Below are positions 8,260 to 15,890 of a stretch of 28,342 nt of DNA, piece after piece. Position 1 is the stretch's first letter, and each line of letters opens with the position of its first letter. A model generated the notes under the pieces. It did no database searches and was not told the origin of the DNA. It saw only the letters and a list, made by a program, of their open reading frames with translations. The translations under genes were made by a program, and so were the position numbers. Source of the stretch: Acetatifactor sp. (lineage in GTDB: Bacteria > Bacillota > Clostridia > Lachnospirales > Lachnospiraceae); the NCBI GenBank assembly GCA_016293615.1, contig JAEDDX010000035.1:1-28342 (forward strand). Reading direction: 5' to 3'.

Positions 8260-9243
8260 ATGAGAATGAGTGGAGCAGAGAATCAGACAGAAGAAAAAAC
8301 GGATTTAAAATCATTGATGCTGCAAGAGCTGACAGAGGAGATGAACAGACTCGGAGAAAAGGCGTTTCGGGCGAAACAGATGTATCAGTGGATGCATGTG
8401 AAGCTTGCGAGAGACTTCGGTGAGATGAGCAATCTCCCGGGAGCACTTCGGGAAAAGTGTGCAAACGAATATCGCTACACAGCCCTGGATGTCGTTCAGG
8501 TGCAGGAGTCCCAGATCGACGGGACGAAAAAGTTTCTGTTCGGACTGGCGGACGGTAATGTGGTGGAGAGTGTCTGGATGAAATACAATCACGGCAACAG
8601 TGTCTGCATTTCCTCCCAGGTCGGATGCCGCATGGGCTGTAAGTTCTGCGCCTCGACACTGGACGGACTGGAACGGAACCTCCTTCCCTCCGAGATGCTG
8701 GATCAGATCTATGCCATACAGAGGATGACCGGTGAGCGGGTCTCCAATGTCGTCGTCATGGGCACGGGCGAACCGATGGACAACTATGACAACCTGCTTA
8801 AGTTTCTCAGAATACTGACCGACGAGAACGGCCTGAACATCAGCCAGAGAAATGTAACCGTATCCACCTGCGGAATCGTACCGCAGATGCGCAGGCTTGC
8901 AGAGGAGAAGCTTCAGATCACGCTGGCGCTGTCCCTGCATGCGACCACGGATGAAAAACGGAAAAAGCTGATGCCGATTGCATATAAATATTCTATCAAA
9001 GAACTGATGCAGACCTGCGCGGAGTATTTTGAGCAGACCGGCAGAAGAATCACCTTCGAGTACAGTCTGGTCGGCGGCGTCAATGATACGGACGAGGATG
9101 CAAGAGAACTGATTTCGCTTGCCCGGCCGCTTTGCTGTCATATCAACTTGATCCCGGTCAACCCGATCAAGGAGCGGGATTTCGTACAATCGGAGGCTTC
9201 GAGAATCCGGGCATTCAAAAATAACTTGAAAAAAACGGAATAA
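8260..9243 (+). CDS. rlmN: Dual-specificity 23S rRNA/tRNA m2A methyltransferase RlmN, interrupted near the 3' end
   Basis: Radical-SAM enzyme methylating A2503 of 23S rRNA and A37 of some tRNAs. The 4Fe-4S motif is C123-x3-C127-x2-C130 and Cys116 matches the conserved SVCISSQVGC cysteine (E. coli C118). As read, the frame ends after 327 residues at LKKTE. The true C-terminus follows in the -1 frame (9234-9353) and contains the conserved GACGQL cysteine (E. coli C355 equivalent), so the zero-frame product lacks a catalytic residue. The junction is a run of seven A at 9229-9235. Either a base is missing (sequencing error or mutation) or the frame is corrected by slippage. With correction the protein has 364 residues, a normal family length. 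ATG 8260 is preceded by AAAGGA. Confidence 0.93.
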   Translation: MRMSGAENQTEEKTDLKSLMLQELTEEMNRLGEKAFRAKQMYQWMHVKLARDFGEMSNLPGALREKCANEYRYTALDVVQVQESQIDGTKKFLFGLADGNVVESVWMKYNHGNSVCISSQVGCRMGCKFCASTLDGLERNLLPSEMLDQIYAIQRMTGERVSNVVVMGTGEPMDNYDNLLKFLRILTDENGLNISQRNVTVSTCGIVPQMRRLAEEKLQITLALSLHATTDEKRKKLMPIAYKYSIKELMQTCAEYFEQTGRRITFEYSLVGGVNDTDEDARELISLARPLCCHINLIPVNPIKERDFVQSEASRIRAFKNNLKKTE

Positions 9244-9353
9244 ATGTTACTATAAGGAGAGAGATGGGCAGAGATATCGACGGTGCCTGCGGCCAGCTGA
9301 GGCGCAAGCACACGCAGTCTTTGCAGACTTTGGAGGAAGGCGTTCGTGCTTAA
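9229..9353 (+). other. rlmN: Out-of-frame RlmN C-terminal extension and A7 slip site
   Basis: After seven A at 9229-9235 the -1 frame reads AAC GGA ATA and gives NGINVTIRREMG, then DIDGACGQL, stopping at TAA 9351-9353 (39 codons). This is the family-typical end of RlmN, continuous with the upstream FKNNLKK. AAGGAGAG at 9254-9261 lies just before an in-frame ATG at 9264, so a 29-residue C-terminal peptide could also be initiated separately; this is possible but normally the same bases simply encode TIRREM. The stop overlaps the prpC start region. Confidence 0.9.
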
Positions 9354-10077
9354 AGCTTTTTCAGTGACTAACATCGGAAAGATGAGAAAATTGAATCAGG
9401 ATTATGTATATGCATCCGAGCTGCCGGTTGGGAATATGCCCAATCTGTTTGTGGTTGCTGACGGCATGGGAGGTCACAATGCAGGTGATTTTGCAGCCAA
9501 GCTGGCCGTGACGACCATAGCGGAACAGACTGCGGAATCCACAGAGACGAATCCTCAGAGGGTTCTGGAGCAGGCGATCATAACGGCCAATTCCTTCGTG
9601 TATCGTTCCGCAGGGGCTTCTGCCGAGCTCGAAGGGATGGGCACGACCATTGTGGCTGCTGTCTGCGATGGGGACACATTGCATGTGGCGAATGTGGGAG
9701 ACAGCAGATTGTATGTGATGAACGGACAACAGCTCCGACAGGTGACCAGGGATCATTCCTGGGTGGAAGAGATGGTGAAGAGGGGCGGCCTCGGCAGAGA
9801 GGAGGCCAGAAACCATCCGGACAAGAATATTATTACCAGGGCTGTCGGTGTGGAAATGACGGTCAGAATTGATTTCTTCGAGCACAGATTGCAGAAGAAT
9901 GATTTGATTCTGATGTGTACGGACGGATTAACGAATATGCTCAAGGATGAGGAAATCCGAGATATTCTGAAGGGCAGAGGGAGTATTGAGGAGAAGGCGG
10001 AGGAACTGATCCGCATGGCAAATGAAAACGGGGGGCGCGACAATATCAGCGTGATACTGATTTCGCCTTTGGGATGA
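9346..10077 (+). CDS. prpC: PP2C-type serine/threonine phosphatase PrpC/Stp
   Basis: Metal-dependent (Mn/Mg) protein phosphatase of 243 residues that reverses PrkC phosphorylation. Family motifs are present in order: KMRKLNQDY, VADGMGGHNAGD, NVGDSRLYVMNG, CTDGLTNML and GGRDNISVIL, holding the aspartates of the binuclear metal site. The start is a GTG at 9346 with GGAGGAAGG at 9332-9340 six bases upstream; it gives MLKAFSVTNIG, the normal beginning. The GTG overlaps the end of the out-of-frame rlmN extension (TAA at 9351), so coupling to rlmN translation would require reading the -1 frame. prkC follows 38 bases later. Confidence 0.96.
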   Translation: MLKAFSVTNIGKMRKLNQDYVYASELPVGNMPNLFVVADGMGGHNAGDFAAKLAVTTIAEQTAESTETNPQRVLEQAIITANSFVYRSAGASAELEGMGTTIVAAVCDGDTLHVANVGDSRLYVMNGQQLRQVTRDHSWVEEMVKRGGLGREEARNHPDKNIITRAVGVEMTVRIDFFEHRLQKNDLILMCTDGLTNMLKDEEIRDILKGRGSIEEKAEELIRMANENGGRDNISVILISPLG

Positions 10078-10115
10078 TTCTTACGGTTTTCATTTTAAGA
10101 GATTGGAGAGCATGA

Positions 10116-12251
10116 ATGGTTAAGATAGGTATGATGATAGGCAACCGGTACGAGATTTTAGAGAAAATCGGCACCGGCGGCATGTCTGATGTATATAAAG
10201 CAAAATGTCACAAGCTGAACCGGTTTGTCGCCGTGAAGGTATTGAAGCAGGAATTCAGTGAAAATGCGAACTTTGTATCAAAGTTTCGCATTGAAGCACA
10301 GGCGGCAGCGGGGCTGATGCATCCGAATATCGTAAATGTGTACGATGTCGGCGAGGAGAACGGAATCTACTACATCGTGATGGAACTCGTTGAGGGCATC
10401 ACCCTGAAAAAATACATTGAAAAGAAGGCGAGACTGGGCTATAGAGAGGCTGTCAGCATTGCCCTGCAGGTCAGCATGGGCATCCAGGCTGCCCATAACA
10501 ACGGAATCATTCATCGTGACATCAAGCCGCAGAACATCATCATCTCCAAGGAGGGCAAGGTCAAGGTGACGGACTTCGGCATTGCGAAGGCTGCTACCAG
10601 CAATACCATTACCTCGAATGTGATGGGCTCTGTGCATTATACCTCGCCCGAACAGGCGAGAGGCGGTTACAGCGATGAGAAGAGTGATATTTATTCGCTC
10701 GGCATCACCTTGTTTGAGATGCTGACCGGCAGAGTACCGTTTAACGGAGAGACAACGGTGGCCATTGCCATCAAGCATATTCAGGAGGAGATCGCCTCCC
10801 CGAAGGAGTATGTGCCGGAGATTCCCACGAGTGTGGAATCTATCGTGCTGAAGTGCTGTCAGAAGTCGCCTGACCGCAGATACCAGAACATGGCGGAGCT
10901 GATCGCTGATTTGAAGCAGTCTCTGATGAATCCCGAGCAGGATATTGCCGTGCAGGACGAACCGGACATGGAAGGCAGCACCAGAATGATCTCCGAGGGT
11001 GAAGTCAGCCAGATCAAAAAGGCGGCAGCCCACAGGGCGGATGCGGCCGACAGAACGGATTCCATGCGCCTTCGGGAGGACGATGAAGCGTATGATGACG
11101 AAGGCGGAGATGGCGACGAGTACGATTACGATCCCCGCACGGAGAAGATCACAACCATTTTGACAATCGCTCTGGGGTTTGCAATCTGTATTATTATTTT
11201 ACTGATAGCCCTGAAAATCTTCGGAAAGCTTGGGGATGACTTCGGAAGCTCAGGCAATGTCATCAATACGGAGGAGACCTCGAGTGCACTGATTCAGACC
11301 GGACCTTCGGAGAGTTCCGCTCCCGCCGTGGAGAAGGTGGAAATGCCGGATCTCAGAGGATATACCGTGGAGTCAGCGCGCAATATGCTGACCGAGATCG
11401 GCATCAAGTCCAAGGTGGAGTACGAAGAGTCAGATGTCATTGAAGCCGGTATCATCATCAGCGCCAATGTGACGGCAGGCTCCGAACTGGAGAAGGGCAG
11501 CACCGTGATTCTGACGGCGAGCGCCGGTCCTCAGGGGATCGAGGTCCCGTCTGTTCTGAATCTGACCTATGAGGAAGCGTACGCAAAGCTGATATCGGCA
11601 GGCTTTGAGGTCATCAAGATGGAAGCTTATTCCGATACCGTCATTGCCGGACAGGTGGCTGCGCAGGTGCCGAATGCAGGCAGTAAGGCGCCGAGGGAGA
11701 CCACTGTCACCCTGACCGTCAGCCTCGGCAATGAGATCGTAAAGGTGAAGGTGCCCAATCTGATGGGGCTGTCTGAGATGGATGCCACAGTGACGGCAAC
11801 CGAAGCCAAGCTTAGCATCGGCAGCGTGACCTATGTCTATTCGGAGTATCCTGTCGGGCAGGTCTGCTACCAGAGCTATTCCGTGAATTCCTGGCTGGAG
11901 CAGGGGGCGGCGATCGATATTAAGATCAGCCAGGGACCGGCTCCCCAGAAGGTGACCTATAAATGTAACTTAAACATTGAATCTCCCGCTTTGGAGGATC
12001 CGCAGTATGTGGCCGGTTCTCCGGTGGATGTGAAGCTTGTGACAGAAGACGGAACCGTGCTGCGCGAGAGCAGTATGGTGACTTCCTTCCCGATCTCCGC
12101 AAATTATACGAATCTGAGTTCTCCCGGCGGTACGCTGACATTGACCTATACAGTTACGGGAGATCCCACCGTGGATGAGGAGGGTAATACGGTTCCCGGA
12201 GTGCCGGAGTCCAGAACCATCACCAGGACGATATCATTTACAGCGGAGTAA
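10116..12251 (+). CDS. prkC: PASTA-domain serine/threonine protein kinase PrkC/Stk1
   Basis: 711-residue membrane kinase that senses muropeptides or lipid II through extracellular PASTA repeats and phosphorylates cell-wall and translation targets. Kinase domain about 12-270: glycine loop IGTGGMSDVY, Lys41 (VAVKVL), catalytic HRDIKPQN (Asp135), DFG 153-155 and SPEQARGG. A juxtamembrane linker (about 315-340) is strikingly acidic. One membrane helix spans about 346-369. Three PASTA repeats follow (about 407-470, 472-538, 541-605), then a roughly 100-residue beta-rich tail, Ser/Thr/Gly-rich and not PASTA-like. GGAGAG at 10105-10110 supports ATG 10116. The prpC-prkC-rsgA order is the classical Firmicutes arrangement. 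Confidence 0.97.
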   Translation: MVKIGMMIGNRYEILEKIGTGGMSDVYKAKCHKLNRFVAVKVLKQEFSENANFVSKFRIEAQAAAGLMHPNIVNVYDVGEENGIYYIVMELVEGITLKKYIEKKARLGYREAVSIALQVSMGIQAAHNNGIIHRDIKPQNIIISKEGKVKVTDFGIAKAATSNTITSNVMGSVHYTSPEQARGGYSDEKSDIYSLGITLFEMLTGRVPFNGETTVAIAIKHIQEEIASPKEYVPEIPTSVESIVLKCCQKSPDRRYQNMAELIADLKQSLMNPEQDIAVQDEPDMEGSTRMISEGEVSQIKKAAAHRADAADRTDSMRLREDDEAYDDEGGDGDEYDYDPRTEKITTILTIALGFAICIIILLIALKIFGKLGDDFGSSGNVINTEETSSALIQTGPSESSAPAVEKVEMPDLRGYTVESARNMLTEIGIKSKVEYEESDVIEAGIIISANVTAGSELEKGSTVILTASAGPQGIEVPSVLNLTYEEAYAKLISAGFEVIKMEAYSDTVIAGQVAAQVPNAGSKAPRETTVTLTVSLGNEIVKVKVPNLMGLSEMDATVTATEAKLSIGSVTYVYSEYPVGQVCYQSYSVNSWLEQGAAIDIKISQGPAPQKVTYKCNLNIESPALEDPQYVAGSPVDVKLVTEDGTVLRESSMVTSFPISANYTNLSSPGGTLTLTYTVTGDPTVDEEGNTVPGVPESRTITRTISFTAE

Positions 12252-12259
12252 CGAAGCGA

Positions 12260-13135
12260 ATGCGCGGAAAGATAATCAAAGGAATCGCAGGATTCTATTA
12301 TGTATACAGTGGGGGAGCCACTTACGAGTGCAAGGCAAAGGGAGTCTTCCGCAAGGACCGCAAAAAGCCTTTGGTGGGGGATGATGTTGAGCTGGATGTT
12401 CTGGACGAGGAGAACAAGCTGGGAAACATCCGGGCGCTCCTTCCCAGGCACAGTGAACTGATCCGGCCTGCGGTTGCCAATGTGGACCAGGCGCTTGTGA
12501 TTTTTGCCATCGTAAAGCCCAAGCCGAATTTTAATCTGCTCGACCGGTTTCTGATCATGATGGAGCAGCAGAAAATACCCTGCATGATCTGCTTTAATAA
12601 GCTGGATCTGGATGAGGACGGCGACGGGGCAAAATACAGAGAGATTTACGAATCCTGCGGCTACCAATGCATTTCGGTCAGCGCAAAGGACGGAACCGGT
12701 ATCGAAGCACTAAAGGAGCTCCTGCGGGGCAAGACCACGACGGTGGCGGGACCCAGCGGCGTCGGAAAGTCCTCTCTGGTCAACTGTCTGCAGTCTGAGA
12801 CAGTGATGGAGACGGGGCAGATCAGTGTCAAAATCGAGCGCGGCCGGCATACGACCAGACACACGGAGCTGCTGACAGCAGGCGAGGATACTTATATTCT
12901 GGATACCCCGGGCTTTAGCTCCCTGGAATTGTTTGACCTTGAGAAGGAGGAGCTTACATGGTGCTATCCGGAGTTTGCACAGTATGAGAAGTTCTGCAGA
13001 TTTGGGGGATGCTCTCACATCAGCGAACCGGTTTGCGGTGTGAGGGAAGCTGTTGCGGAAGGTAAGATTCCGCAGATGAGATACGATAACTATGTTCTGC
13101 TGTATGAAGAACTCAAGATGAAGAAGAAATATTAA
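12260..13135 (+). CDS. rsgA: Ribosome small-subunit-dependent GTPase RsgA
   Basis: Circularly permuted GTPase acting late in 30S subunit maturation. 291 residues: an N-terminal OB fold (about 1-70), then the G domain in permuted order with NKLDLD (G4) before the P-loop GPSGVGKSSLVN (G1) and DTPGFSS (G3), and a C-terminal zinc domain with CRFGGCSH and a following Cys. It starts 8 bases after prkC. In Bacillus it is also a PrkC substrate, which fits the neighbourhood. The rpe and thiamine pyrophosphokinase genes that often follow are absent here. Confidence 0.96.
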   Translation: MRGKIIKGIAGFYYVYSGGATYECKAKGVFRKDRKKPLVGDDVELDVLDEENKLGNIRALLPRHSELIRPAVANVDQALVIFAIVKPKPNFNLLDRFLIMMEQQKIPCMICFNKLDLDEDGDGAKYREIYESCGYQCISVSAKDGTGIEALKELLRGKTTTVAGPSGVGKSSLVNCLQSETVMETGQISVKIERGRHTTRHTELLTAGEDTYILDTPGFSSLELFDLEKEELTWCYPEFAQYEKFCRFGGCSHISEPVCGVREAVAEGKIPQMRYDNYVLLYEELKMKKKY

Positions 13136-13148
13136 TTATGGGTGTAGT

Positions 13149-15050
13149 ATGAGAAGAAAAATAGCGGTATTTTCAAACGGATGGGGAAGTGAGTATCTGC
13201 AACAGGTCGGAGAAGGAATTTGGAAACGTGCGAAGGAAGCGAATACGGATGTTTTTGCCTTTGTGCATTTCTCGACGCATTCTGGCCGGCCGACAGAAAA
13301 CAATGGGGAGACCAGTATCCTGAGGCTTCCCGATTTGCGTGAGTTTGACGGTGCGGTGTTGTTGACCAATTCCTTTAATCAACAGGCGGAATTCGATTAT
13401 CTGGCCGAGAGAATCGCTCAGACAAAGATTCCGGCTGTGAGTCTGCAGTGTCCGATGGACGGAGCGGTTTTCATGGAGACGGACAACTATTCCGGAGCAT
13501 ATGAACTGACTTCCCATATGATCATAGAACACAATATCGGGCGAATCGTGTTTATCGGCGGATATGAGGAACATGAGGAATGCCGCATCAGACTGAATGC
13601 TGTGAAGGACGCTGCCCAAAACTGCGGAGCCCCTTTGCGGGAGGAAGATATTTACTTTGGAGACTGGTCGGCTGAGTCGGCGAAGGTTTGCATCAAAGAA
13701 TGCCTGCGCAGGAACCCGCAGCTGCCCGACGCAGTGATCTGTGCCAACGACCTGATGGCGATAGCTGTGTGCGAATATTTCATGGAGCATGACATTTCCG
13801 TACCGCAGCAGGTCAAAGTGACCGGTTATGACTGCCTCAGACAGGCGCAGGAGCATTGTCCGTCCATCACCACCGTCACCCAGGAGTGGACGACCATGGG
13901 GGAGAAGGCGGTGGACATTCTGCTTGACCTCATCGAGGGAAAGGAGACGCCTCAGAAGATCAGCATCCGGACGAAGGTCGTCTATGGGGAAAGCTGCGGC
14001 TGTGGTCTTGTGAGTGAGAAGGGAGCTCCTGAGCGGGGTCGTAATCAAGGAATATCAACACATCGTCTGGATGGGATGACGATTGATCAGCATTTCAGGC
14101 ATCTGTATATGGCGGTTCGAAAGGATAAGTCCATCGAAGATCTGCATAACAGCCTGTCTCATTTCTTCGAGCAGGAGGGCTTTATGGAAGGTGAAAATTT
14201 CAGCCTGAGTCTGAACCCGAAATTTTTCACGGAGCCGGAGGATGAGGATGCGTTAAAGACGGTAGGATTTCCTGAGAAGATGGATGTTGTCTGTGCCATG
14301 AAAGACGGATGTGCGAAGCCCTATGAGACACTTTCCCTGAAGGAGGCGTTGTTCGCTGCTTCGAATGAACACAGCGAGCCCGGCATCTATGTCTGCGTAC
14401 CGCTTCACAGTGAGAATACCCTCTTTGGATATGCAATGCTTTCCAGAAACCTTAATATTGCCTCTTCTAACCTTCTCTATATCTGGACGCGCCATGTGAT
14501 ACAGTATCTGGAACAGGTGCGCTCCAATGTACAGATCAGTGAGCTGAACCGTAAGCTGGAGGCATTGTCTGTGACGGATGCCCTGACCAATGTATATAAT
14601 CGTACCGGCTGCGAGAGGATTCTCTTCCCGTTCTTAAAAAAGACGCAGGAGGAGGGCAGACAGGGTATCCTGATGATTGCTGACCTTGACAGGCTCAAAA
14701 TCATCAATGACAGAAGAGGTCATGCATACGGCGACATTGCACTGCGGCTTGTCGCACAGGCGATGCGAAAGAGCATCCCGGAAGATTTCTATGTCGGAAG
14801 ATTCGGCGGTGACGAATTCGTGATTGTCGGCGAGAGTCGGGACGGCATCACCGTGGAGAAGTTGGAAGCCGAAATTGAGAGACAGGTCGAAACCGATCAG
14901 AGGAAAGCGGATATTTCTTTCCCGATCAGTGTCAGCGTCGGCGGGATTCTCCTGGAAAAAGGCAAAGCGTTTGCATTGCAGGAGAGCCTGCAGCTTGCAG
15001 ATATCAGAATGTATGCCGTTAAGGCCATTCATCATGAGAGTATGGAATAA
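13149..15050 (+). CDS. LacI-like ligand-binding domain fused to a GGDEF diguanylate cyclase
   Basis: 633 residues, with no signal peptide or membrane helix, so probably cytosolic. Residues 1 to about 285 resemble the periplasmic-binding fold of LacI-family regulators (IAVFSNGWGSEY, DAVICANDLMAIA, VKVTGYDCL, PSITTVTQEW) but the DNA-binding helix-turn-helix is missing. Residues about 300-455 look GAF-like. A GGDEF domain (about 470-633) carries an intact GGDEF at 553-557 and upstream DADLDRLKIIND-type metal-binding residues (IADLDRLKIIND). No RxxD inhibitory site precedes the signature. It likely makes cyclic di-GMP in response to a small ligand, possibly a sugar; the ligand is unknown. It starts 13 bases after rsgA with a weak ribosome-binding site and ends at a strong terminator. 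Confidence 0.88.
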   Translation: MRRKIAVFSNGWGSEYLQQVGEGIWKRAKEANTDVFAFVHFSTHSGRPTENNGETSILRLPDLREFDGAVLLTNSFNQQAEFDYLAERIAQTKIPAVSLQCPMDGAVFMETDNYSGAYELTSHMIIEHNIGRIVFIGGYEEHEECRIRLNAVKDAAQNCGAPLREEDIYFGDWSAESAKVCIKECLRRNPQLPDAVICANDLMAIAVCEYFMEHDISVPQQVKVTGYDCLRQAQEHCPSITTVTQEWTTMGEKAVDILLDLIEGKETPQKISIRTKVVYGESCGCGLVSEKGAPERGRNQGISTHRLDGMTIDQHFRHLYMAVRKDKSIEDLHNSLSHFFEQEGFMEGENFSLSLNPKFFTEPEDEDALKTVGFPEKMDVVCAMKDGCAKPYETLSLKEALFAASNEHSEPGIYVCVPLHSENTLFGYAMLSRNLNIASSNLLYIWTRHVIQYLEQVRSNVQISELNRKLEALSVTDALTNVYNRTGCERILFPFLKKTQEEGRQGILMIADLDRLKIINDRRGHAYGDIALRLVAQAMRKSIPEDFYVGRFGGDEFVIVGESRDGITVEKLEAEIERQVETDQRKADISFPISVSVGGILLEKGKAFALQESLQLADIRMYAVKAIHHESME

Positions 15051-15068
15051 AATAAACTCAAATTCCCG

Positions 15069-15116
15069 GAGGGATATTTTGACAGGATATACAGCCTGTC
15101 GAAATATCCCTCTTTT
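15069..15116 (+). terminator. Rho-independent terminator after the GGDEF gene
   Basis: An 18-bp stem pairs 15069-15086 with 15095-15112 (one G-U wobble) around loop ATATACAG, followed by TTTT at 15113-15116. It begins 18 bases after the stop codon. Confidence 0.92.
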
Positions 15117-15121
15117 GGTAC

Positions 15122-15289
15122 CCGGGGAATGCGCCCCAGCGCCAAAGCCCCGTATGTCCGGTTGCAGACACTTCTTTCCGGAGAAGGCGCCCCAGCGCCA
15201 AAGCCCCGTATGTCCGGTTGCAGACACTTCTTTCCGGGGAATGCGCCCCAGCGCCAAAGCCCCGTATGTCCGATTGCAGACACGCTCTC
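15122..15289 (+). repeat. Left arm: three 56-bp direct repeats
   Basis: Units begin at 15122, 15178 and 15234 and share GCGCCCCAGCGCCAAAGC and the core TATGTCCGGTTGCAGAC (third copy CCGATTGC). The core is the reverse complement of the core in the right arm (15361-15813), so this arm lies in the opposite orientation. The third unit diverges after GCAGACACG. No coding potential is supported. Confidence 0.88.
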
Positions 15290-15300
15290 GCTTGGAGTTC

Positions 15301-15350
15301 GTCGTAGCGGTACATAGGGACTCAAAGTACGAGTCCCAAGTACCGACGAC
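15301..15350. repeat. Central imperfect palindrome between the opposed repeat arms
   Basis: Three stacked stems: GTCGT (15301-15305) with ACGAC (15346-15350), GGTAC (15309-15313) with GTACC (15340-15344), and GGGACTC (15317-15323) with GAGTCCC (15331-15337), loop AAAGTAC. Just outside, TTGCAGAC in the left arm is mirrored by GTCTGCAA at 15359-15366. It could form a hairpin in RNA or a cruciform in DNA. There is no U-tract, so it does not look like a terminator. Confidence 0.8.
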
Positions 15351-15360
15351 TCACTACAGT

Positions 15361-15813
15361 CTGCAACAGACATACGGGTCATGGCGGGACGCCTTCCGAG
15401 CAAAACCGGATGTATCTGCAACCGGACATACGGGTCATGGCGGGGACGCCTTCCGAGCAAAACCGGATGTATCTGCAACCGGACATACGGGTCATGGCAG
15501 GGACGCCTTCCGAGCGAAACCGGATATGCCTGCAACCGGACATACGAGTCATGGCGGGGACGCCTTCCGAGCAAAACCGGATGTATCTGCAACCGGACAC
15601 GCAGGCCTTGGCGGGGACGCCTTCCGAGCAAAAACGGATGTATCTGCAACCGGACACGCAGGCCTTGGCAGGGGACGCCTTCCGAGCGAAACCGGATGTA
15701 TCTGCAACCGGACATACGGGTCATGGCGGGACGCCTTCCGAGCAAAACCGGATGTATTTGCAACCGGACACGCAGGCCTTGGCAGGGGACGCCTTCCTGA
15801 ACAAAAATACTTG
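15361..15813 (-). repeat. Right arm: about eight 57-bp direct repeats, inverted relative to the left arm
   Basis: Units start at 15361, 15416, 15473, 15530, 15587, 15644, 15702 and 15758 (the last truncated); lengths are 55 to 58 bp, mostly 57. Each holds CTGCAACCGGACA, GACGCCTTCCGAGC and ACCGGATGTAT. A middle segment has two versions, CATACGGGTCATGGC (units 1-4, 7) and CACGCAGGCCTTGGC (units 5, 6, 8). Single-base indels between units break every frame, so the long ORFs across it on both strands are a by-product of periodicity near 3 x 19. Confidence 0.9.
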
Positions 15814-15823
15814 TTTGTAAGAC

Positions 15824-15852
15824 TTGACAGGGGAGAGACGGCATGATAAAGT
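15824..15852 (+). promoter_or_regulatory. Promoter of the GntR-ABC operon
   Basis: A consensus -35 TTGACA (15824-15829) is followed after 17 bases by TAAAGT (15847-15852), a moderate -10. Transcription would start about 15859, inside the inverted repeat described next, about 30 bases before the GntR start codon. Confidence 0.65.
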
Positions 15853-15872
15853 GTATATATCGTATATATACA
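15852..15872. promoter_or_regulatory. Probable GntR operator (perfect 9-bp inverted repeat)
   Basis: TGTATATAT and ATATATACA flank the spacer CGT. The site overlaps the end of the -10 and the expected transcription start, the position for a repressor. Being the only long perfect palindrome in front of a GntR gene, it is probably where that regulator binds to control its own operon; this is inference. Confidence 0.75.
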
Positions 15873-15890
15873 ATATAAAAGAGGTATTCC

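Noticed and set aside
8311..9189. 292-residue minus-strand open frame opposite rlmN
   Set aside because: Antisense shadow of the radical-SAM gene; codon pattern follows rlmN.
9241..9300. Selenocysteine or stop read-through to explain the rlmN end
   Set aside because: The stop is TAA and the zero frame beyond it does not encode the RlmN C-terminus; only the -1 frame does.
15361..15813. CRISPR array
   Set aside because: Units are direct copies along their full length with only two recurring internal versions, not unique spacers; no cas genes.
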